From: Ptiloglossa arizonensis
Lineage: Eukaryota > Arthropoda > Insecta > Hymenoptera > Colletidae
Reading direction: 5' to 3'
NCBI RefSeq assembly: GCF_051014685.1
Contig: NC_135058.1
Location: 17,362,811-17,426,810, forward strand
Length of the DNA stretch: 64,000 nucleotides
The notes beneath the pieces were generated by a model. The model searched no databases. It was not told where the DNA came from and saw only the letters and a list, made by a program, of their open reading frames with translations. The first letter of the stretch is position 1. Every line of letters begins with the position of its first letter. Shown here piece by piece: positions 47,501-56,500 of this stretch. A program made the translations under genes and the position numbers.

Positions 47501-50500
47501 GTACAAATACCGCCACGCGACCGTTTCCTATCGTTGCAACGTTCGAACGAGTTCGACCCTTTCTAATAACGATCGAAGCGCAAAGCGCAAGTATCGTAAA
47601 TCGGTTTCCCAACTCGTTCCACGGTGAGCTACGTTTTCGTCGCATTTTTCCCAAGCTTCTTTTCCGATTGATCGTAAAATCGTAAAATCGTAAAATCGTA
47701 CAATCGTACAATCGTACAATCGTACAACGTAAAATAAGGCTGATCCGGTTCGGTTCGACTCTTTGTCTAATTTCGCTCGAGGCGACCGACTCCCCTCGTA
47801 GGTTTTCAATTGGTCCCTCGTCCGAGGCCACGGAGCGTAATCGGATACACGAGTTGCAAAGGGCGTGGGCGTATCGGGTGCCGAACGTTATCATCTTCTT
47901 ATCCGAGGAAATTGCTCCGGGATACGACGAACGTTACCGTTCGGAAATTTTTCTCCCGCTAATTGCCGAGCCGTGTAATTAAAGGCCGCTTTAGCGCGCG
48001 GCGAACACGGATACAGAGGCTCCTAATCAAGCGATACCATTTCTTCGATCGTTAGGTGTCCGGTTCTGCTCGCGCGATACACGCGTACGCGTCCGATCGT
48101 CCGATCGTTCGATCGTCGCGTCGTATCGATGCGATTATTTACGGTCGTAACGAATTTTACCGTTGCGATTGTACGACTTAATGTCGGCATAAGGTATCGT
48201 AATGGTAAACGAGCGTTGCGTGTCAAGGATTACGTTAAATTCTCTGTTCGATTCGCGTACGAGTTTCCGCGATTCGCTCGCAACGAGCTCGATCGGGGAA
48301 CAGTTTATTACACGCCGAACGAACAACGTGAGTTGTTTTCCTTTTCTTCGAGGCGAATAAAATGTGGAAAACCAGCGTGCACCGGGTGTAATTAAAACAC
48401 CGACTTCTCTTCGTTACGCTTCGATGAATCGTTACAAATTCGAGGCGCGAATTTTCGTGATCGCTCGTACCTAAAATATCTTTCTTTCTCGCGAATCCGA
48501 AAAATTCTACCGACTCTCGTGTATCTCGGTCGACCGACCGCCAAACATCAACGAACAGATAGTTCGTCGAGTTGCGATTACCGAACACCGAACGCTTCGA
48601 ACGATTCGCCGAATTCGTTTCCTTTTAATTAGACTGGCGTTCCAGTCGCGTCCAAGATATCGAAACGGCTCGGAACCCGAACGCGCGTAGGTGTTCTTTC
48701 TCTCTTTCGTTCGAAATAATCTTATTCGCGGCGTACTCGAGCGGCAGGCTCGGTCCCATTCCCGATCGCGATCGATCCGAAAGAAAGGACGAGAACGGAC
48801 CGACGCGACACCTTCTTTTTCATCTTCGGCTTCGAGAAGGTTCGTTCCCAGGTACTCCCGAGTCTCGTTTCTCGTCTCTCGTTTCTCGTTTCTCGTTTCT
48901 CGTTTCTCGTTTCTCGTTTCTCGTTTCTCGTTTCTCGTTCGGCGGGCGCGTATCAGAACCGTTTCTGCCGCTAGTTGTGTCCAAGTTGGATGCATCCAAC
49001 GATACGATTGCGCGACGAACGCTCGTAAACGTAAACGTAGCCGGCACAAATTGAAATCGAAAAGGAAAAGCAAGAGTCGCGAGGAATCGTTCGCGATACG
49101 CTCAACGAGAGTACCCAACGAAAGAAAAACACGTCCGAGGTAACCGTGCGTCGAGAGCAACGGGGAATCCAGTTCCCCGTTGGGAAAATCGATCCTTTGT
49201 CCAGAAATTTCGAAAGCACCGAACCGCGCGTACCTACGGTGTTTGGCACCATTTCCGAATCGAACCTATTAATCGAGCGACGACCCGTCGTTTCGGCGGA
49301 TTAAACGGTTGCGAGAACCCCGATACGCGTACAAGTAAGATCGCCACGGTCGATACGCGCGCAACCGCGTCGAACGAACACGGGATAATCCAATTCCACG
49401 CAAACCCGTAATTAGCTCCAACGAATATCCGTTTCGGCGAGTCGGCCGATCTATCGGGATAGGCTCGAACGAAATCTTAATTGCACGCCTGCGATCGACC
49501 GATCCGCATAAATTAAGGGACCGAACGAACGAACGAACGAACGAACGAACGAACGAACGAACGAACGCGTCTTACGTGTCTTACGTGTCTTAAGAGTCCA
49601 CGTCTTTTTCGAGATTACGTTCGCACGTGTGCGGCCCGATTTCTAGATAGGAATTACCGAGAAAGATGGACCGCGATTTCGATTGCACTCGCGAACGCGC
49701 TTCGATCTCTCGCGTTCAAAATTCTCGGATAATCGAGTTATTCTCAACGATAGAGATAGTCGGAACTCGGGCGCATTTACCGCTCGTTCGAGTTTCCAAC
49801 GAACGTCGTTCGATCGGTTCGAAGCCGGTCGGTCTTTTCCGTAAGTCGACACCTCCGAGCGACCGCGATCGACCGCCAAGACGAAACTCGCCAACGAAAA
49901 GTTTCACGTTTCCTTTTAAATAGAAATCGATCGGTACGTCCGAACGGAGAAATGGAAAAAATAACGTGTGGGTGGGCTTCGAAAGACGATCGATTTCGTT
50001 CCGAGCGTAATCGGTATCCGTTAACGTTGCACAGAGCCGAGGAGATTGACGGAAACGCGGCTCGAGTGGCAGACGCAGCCCGGTCTCGTTCAAGTTCAAG
50101 GACGTGGCAGAAGGAAACACCATCCGACGAAACGATGGCAGCGCTCCAAGAGATCGATCAGTCGACCGCGTCACGTCGAGGCCCTCGTCGTCGCTGACAC
50201 GACCATGATGGCTTTCCATCAGGACGGCGACGTCGAGACGTATCTACTGACCATCATGAACATGGTGTCGTCCCTCTATCTGGACCCCACCATCGGGAAT
50301 TTCATCAGCGTCGTCGTGGTCAGAATCATTCTCGTCGAGGAGGACGAGGCGGAAGTACGTGCGAATTCGAGCGATCCTCGTTCCCTCCAACGATCCAAAC
50401 GCGCATCGAATTCTTGAGAAATTCTTCCACCGAGCGTTCGACCGATTCGTCGACGAAAAATCTTCGCCGCCAAAGAGTCGCGCGGAACGAAATTTTTCCG

Positions 50501-53500
50501 TTCGATTCCTTGCGAACGAAGCCGACCAACCGTCCTCGCGTCACCAACCATTCCAGTGGTTCACGATCGATACCGCTTCGATGTCCGAAACGATCGCTCG
50601 TCGAACGTACGCGCGTACGTATACCGTCCTCGGTCGCGAAAGCTATCGATTTCGAACGATCGATATTTCTTTTTCGATAACGCGCGCGACGATGCCCATA
50701 GATCGAAAGAGAGTACGATCGATCGAAGATCTTGTTCACGTAGAGGAACGTTCGCTCAGATCCAAGGAAGGATCCACCCTCGTACGATCTCGTGTTTTTC
50801 CCAAACTTTTCTCGAGATGGCGAACTACGTTTCGAAGAAAGAACGTTTTTCCTTTCGGACAACGAGCAGGGAACTCGGTAAGGTAGCGCGTTCGCGTTCG
50901 CGTTCGGTGGCCGCGCGCAAACCGACACGATTCTACGGGAATCCGAGGGAAACGGATCCAATTTGAAAGTGGCGAATAGATAGAAAAAAGAAAAGTACGT
51001 ATCTCGTTGCACCGAAAGGAAAACCGTGAAGGCGAAGCTCGTTGTTCCCTCTGGCATCCGTTTGTACCGGTAATCGGTAGTTGGAAATCGATAGCCGCGG
51101 AGCGTCGGTGCTTGTACGTAACAACAACGGGCGAGGTTTTGCGTCGATTCAGCGGAACACGAAACGGTCGAACCAACGTCTCTTTCAGCAAGGACTGGAC
51201 ATCACGGTGAACGCGGATCGGACGCTGTACAATTTCTGCAAATGGCAACAGAAACTGAATCCGGCGGACGACTCGCATCCGAATCACCACGACGTGGCGA
51301 TTTTAGTGACGAGGGAGGACATCTGCTCGAGGGCCAACACGCCGTGCAGCACGCTGGGAGTGGCCCACGTAGCCGGTATGTGCCAACCGGACCGCAGTTG
51401 CAGCGTCAACGAGGACAACGGGATCACCCTGGCGCACACGATCACGCACGAACTGGGACACAAGTGAGCAAAATCATCGTACGGTTCAACGAGAATCGAG
51501 TCTCGCTCGCGTGAACGCTCGATCCTCGGTGGCACCGAGCTTACGATACCGAAGCGATCGGTTTCTTCTCTTTTCTTTCGATCGAAAACTATTCGTTCCG
51601 ATAGAGAAACGGACAAAATCGAAGACACCGGTACATACGTATAAACCGTTACGCGTGTCGCGCGCGTATCGTCGACGAAACGATTCACCGCCGTTTTCGA
51701 TCGAAATTCCAGCTTCGGAATGTATCACGACACGGAGAAAATCGGCTGCAGCAAACGGGACGGTGACACTCTGCACGTGATGACGCCAACTTTCGAAGTG
51801 GACACCATCGGCGTAGCCTGGTCGAGATGCTCCAGGAGAGACATTACAAATTTTTTGGAGTAAGCTCTTGCGAACGCGCCGCTGCCCCGAGCGATCCAAG
51901 GATCTTTCCCCCAGCGGGATCGGACCAGCTACCGAATACCGTACAAATAACCGCGATAGAACCTTGGAACGTTATCCGGCCGTTTTCCTCGCAAAATTTC
52001 TCGACGATTAGGCTCAATTACGTATCGCGTTGCGGTAAACGGGAAAGCTTGAAAACGCGTCGATTCCCCGATCCTCGGAGCGAGAAACCCTTCGGTTTGG
52101 ATCCTTCTTCCGCGAATAATCGGACACGAGCCCGCGTGGCCAACGAGCGGCTTTTACCTCGAGTCCTCGGCGTAATTCGACGGTATCCGTGCATCGTTGC
52201 GCGTGCGATGTTTCGGAGAAAATCATCGATACGTAAGTCTGTTCGTATATACTTTTCTTTCAGTCAAGGAAAAGGTGAATGTTTGGAGGACGAACCGGCC
52301 GACAACGATTACGTGTATCCGGATTTACCGCCCGGTGCGATGTACAACGCGGAGCATCAATGTAGACTTCAATTCGGCGTCAGAGAGGCTTCCGTTTGCT
52401 CTCCCTTGCAAGAGGTGACCGACTAAATGCGATCGAGTACAACGGAGGAATTCGGAGCGATCGATAAAACTCGGTAATACTTGTTCGCAGATCTGTTCGA
52501 AATTATGGTGCATCGTTGACGGTACTTGCACCACCATGCTTCATCCGGCTGCTCCGGGGACCCACTGTGGGAAACACATGGTATAAAAATAGTACCGACT
52601 TTAACGTTCTCTTTGCGTTCTCGCACATCCCGTATTCAACCCCCCGCCAACTTCTTTTTCTAAATTCGATGCAAAAATGGTTTTCGTCTTTTCGCCCTTT
52701 CGCCCTTTCGCCCTTTCGCCCTTTCGTGCTCTTACGCCCGAATAAAGGAACAATTCGTTGCTATCGGTCGCTATTTGTATTTTAATTTGGGTACATACCC
52801 GTATGGTACGTAAGAAAGTTGTTTCGAAATAAACGGGAGAAATTGATACGATGAATCGAACGTTTACCATCGAGAACCAAAACAAAGGGGTTACGCGTAT
52901 CTAAATTTCTACCACGGATGAGCTCTTTAAGCGGAACCCGCTAAGAAGAAGGAGGAAGAGGAGGAGGAGAAGGAGAAGAAGAAGAGAAACATGTAAAAGA
53001 AGAAGAAGAAGAAGAAGAAGAAGAAGAAGAAGAAGAAGAAGAAGAAGAAGAAGAAGAAGAAGAAGAAAAAGAAAGAGAAAAAGAAGAAGAAGAAGAAGAA
53101 GAAGAAGGAAAAGAAGAAAAAAAGAAAACGATCGTCGATAAATTCTTACACGGAACTAGAGATTTTTCATCGAACGGATAAATTATTCTTCTCGTCGCTC
53201 GGCGTATAAAAGGTGCTCCAGCAACGAATCGAACGTAACCTGTACCTCGTTCGAGAAATTCGAAACGTTCCATCGAGCGCGAATCGTTCTTCCAACACCT
53301 TCCGGCGATATCTACTTTTCGTACGCGGACCGACGGGAAGAATAGATCGTAAAATAAATTGCCGTAAATTGGGGTAATATCGCGTCGAGAGAATAATTCG
53401 ATCGCGTTGCAAACGTTCGTCGCGAAATATTAAAATCCGAAATATAAAATAGGCAGAGTAATTACGAAGCAAGGACTGCTCGATCGACAACCGTAAAAAA

Positions 53501-56500
53501 CCTGTCGCAGTGGTGCCAAAACCAAGAGTGCGTGCCAATCGTGGACAGGCCGCGTCAGATCGACGGCGGATGGGGCGAATGGGGCTTTTGGAGCGAGTGC
53601 TCGAAAACTTGTGGCGCGGGTGTCTCGATCGTCGAGCGGAAATGCGATCATCCGGAGCCAGCGCACGGCGGCAAATTCTGCATAGGCGAGAGACGTCGAT
53701 ACAAAATTTGCAACACGCACCCTTGCCCGGAAGGTACGGCCAGCTTTAGAGCCGTTCAATGCAGCCACTACGACGGCAAGGAGTACAAGGGGAAAAATTA
53801 CACCTGGTTACCCTACTTCGATCAAAGTAAGATATCTTTTTAATCGACCACGCGATCTTTCTTCGGAGCTCGACGTACTTGGCGAAACCGATCGAACGCG
53901 ACACACGGTGAGAGATTCGAAATCGAACGGCCGTACCGAGGCTTTCGCTTTCAACTTTATTCGCGATTAATACTTGATCGTTCTCCCGATATTTCGGAAC
54001 GTGTAAAACTCGAAACCAGAGGCCTTCTTTTCGAACGTTGCTCGCCCACGACTCCATCGATCGATTTTTAATCGCGACGCGTAATGCGGTGACTGGCTAT
54101 CGTTTTCTCGCCGGTACAACTGTACGTCCGAGAAAGATCGTGTTCGTTCGTTTCTTCTCTTTATACGGAGATTCGATGAACCAAGACACCTCTGCGACAC
54201 CCTGTACGATATACATACATACATACATACATACATACATACATACATACATACATACATACATACATACATACATACATACATACATACATACATACAT
54301 ACATACATACATACATACATACATACATACGTACGTACGTACGTACATACATACGTACATTGAATCGTTCGATGTTTTCGGCCATGTTCAATTTCTGGTA
54401 TAATGATCGATGTGGTCGTTAATTGAAGCGGAACCTTGCGAATTGTATTGCACCGATACAGAGGAAAGCGTGATCGTCCCGTGGGGTGAAGCCGCTCTGG
54501 ATGGTACACCCTGTAACGTCGGTACCAGGGACATGTGCATCTCTGGAATCTGTCGAGTTAGTCCGTTTGTTCTTTTCAATAACGATAAGTGTGAGATTTA
54601 CCTGATCGATTTCCAATCGAATTTGGGATGGTATTAACCTTCGAACCGTAGAAAGTCGGCTGCGACTGGACGGTCGATTCCGACGCCACCGAAGACCGTT
54701 GCGGCATTTGTCACGGAGACGGAACGCAATGCGAAACAACGGGCGGTGTTTACGATAAGAACGACGGTCCGGGATACAAAGAGGTCGTCGTTGTTCCCTT
54801 TGGTTCGAGAAACATAAAAATCGAGGAAATCGGTAACAGCAAGAATTACATCGGCATAGGGGTGCCAAATTCCGACAAGTACTTCCTCAATGGGAAACGG
54901 TAAGTACGCGATATATCTGGTACGTATTCGAAAAGAAAGTTACGATAGGTCGATCAACGGCAAATCCGATCGTAGCGAATGTCCGAAAAACGTACCTTAT
55001 AAAAAGTTGCGATCTCTGCTTTCACCGGACAGGCAGATCACCTTAGCGGGTGAGTACCAAGTGGCCGGAACTCCAGCTTTGTACGAACGTGATCGCGATA
55101 GAGAGAAGATCAGAATTCCTGGTCCCATCAAAGAGGACATCGCAGTCTACGTACGTATCCAACGTCGTTGATCGCGACTACTCCGTTAATCGTAGAGGAC
55201 CGCTCTTTCTTCGAGCCATCGTTTACGATCGCGCCCGAACACCGTAAACAAGTTTTCCGTCTTACGATATCGTATTACGCCTACTTATTCTTACATCTCG
55301 ATCGCATCGTATACGATCGATACCGCATTAACACGTATTCTCGTTCGCAATAACACGATGTTGTCCCATCGCTTCAGTTGATTTCCAGAGGACATTATCG
55401 CAATTTTGGTTTACGGTACGAGTACACGGTTCCGAAGAAGGAACCCGACCGGGCGCCAGAGTACTCTTGGGTATTCTCCGATTGGTCCCTCTGCACGGCC
55501 ACTTGCGGCGGTGGCACGCAAATTTCGAAAGCCCTCTGCAACGAGAAGAAGAGCGGAGTCGTCGATGACCACTTTTGCGAGGGCATTGAAAAATTGGAGT
55601 CGATCTTGCGGGAATGCAATCCGAATCCCTGCCCCGCCAGGTAAAATATACGCGAGAATCGCACGTACGATACGGTACGGTACGGTACGGTACGGTACGG
55701 TACGGTACGGTAAGCGTCGCTTTTAATTTAACCGTGAACGCCGTTCGGTTCGAGGCGCTTCGCCTTTCGGTACAAAGTACGGTACGGTAGTTACTCGTTA
55801 CGTGTAACGCGGCCACGGTCCTGGTCCTAAACGCTCTCGTCGACCTCCGCGACAAATCGATTCGTTTCAACGAACACGTTCAACACAAGTGGCATCAATT
55901 CAGATGGTGGATCGGACCGTGGCAAATGTGCCCGGTAACTTGCGGAGAGGGCGCGCTGCGGAAACGATCGGTGATGTGCGTCTCCTCGGGGATGGGTCCG
56001 GATCGCTCGGACCTGGCTTTGCCCGATCGAGACTGCAACGGGGACGCGAGGCCCGAAGAAGTCAGCCCGTGTTCCAACTTGCCGCGTTGCGGTACCACCA
56101 CCGAAACGCCTTTCGCGATCGTCTACGCGGACAACAAAGACGCCTCTTTCTACAACGTGAGCTCGAACGATCAGGACGGCATCACGATCGTCGACGGTCT
56201 CACTACCGAGGAACCGGAGATACTCGAATTCGACAACGTCGTAGACGAAAACCCGGACAATTCCATGTACAATACCAAATCCAAATGGATCGTTTCGAAA
56301 TGGAATCACTGTTCGAACGGAAAACGGAGCAGGAAAGTAACCTGTTCGGTGCAGGGAGACTGTAGTCCCGAGAACAAACCGATCACCATTGAACCGTGTC
56401 AGGGTGGAAGGTGGCTCGCCGGTAAGTTCTCCTTTAACGTATAACGCTCTCCTACTATAGTCCATTAGCTACCGAATGTGTGGCCGGGTGTGTGCACGCG

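Larger units (their letters stand above)
47334..50100 (+). other. intron of ADAMTS gene 2 without recognisable genes
   Basis: This is the rest of the intron between the second propeptide exon and the catalytic-start exon. It contains the ATCGTAAA/ATCGTACA, GTTTCTC and GAAC arrays and no open frame with family resemblance. Confidence 0.75.

Noticed and set aside
53203..53212. Strong TATA-like box GTATAAAAGG
   Set aside because: It sits inside an intron of ADAMTS gene 2, before the first TSP1 exon, without an initiator or open start nearby.
54161..54391. Open frames encoding Met-Tyr-Val-Cys or Tyr-Ile-His-Thr repeats
   Set aside because: They are translations of the (ACAT)n intronic array and not genes.
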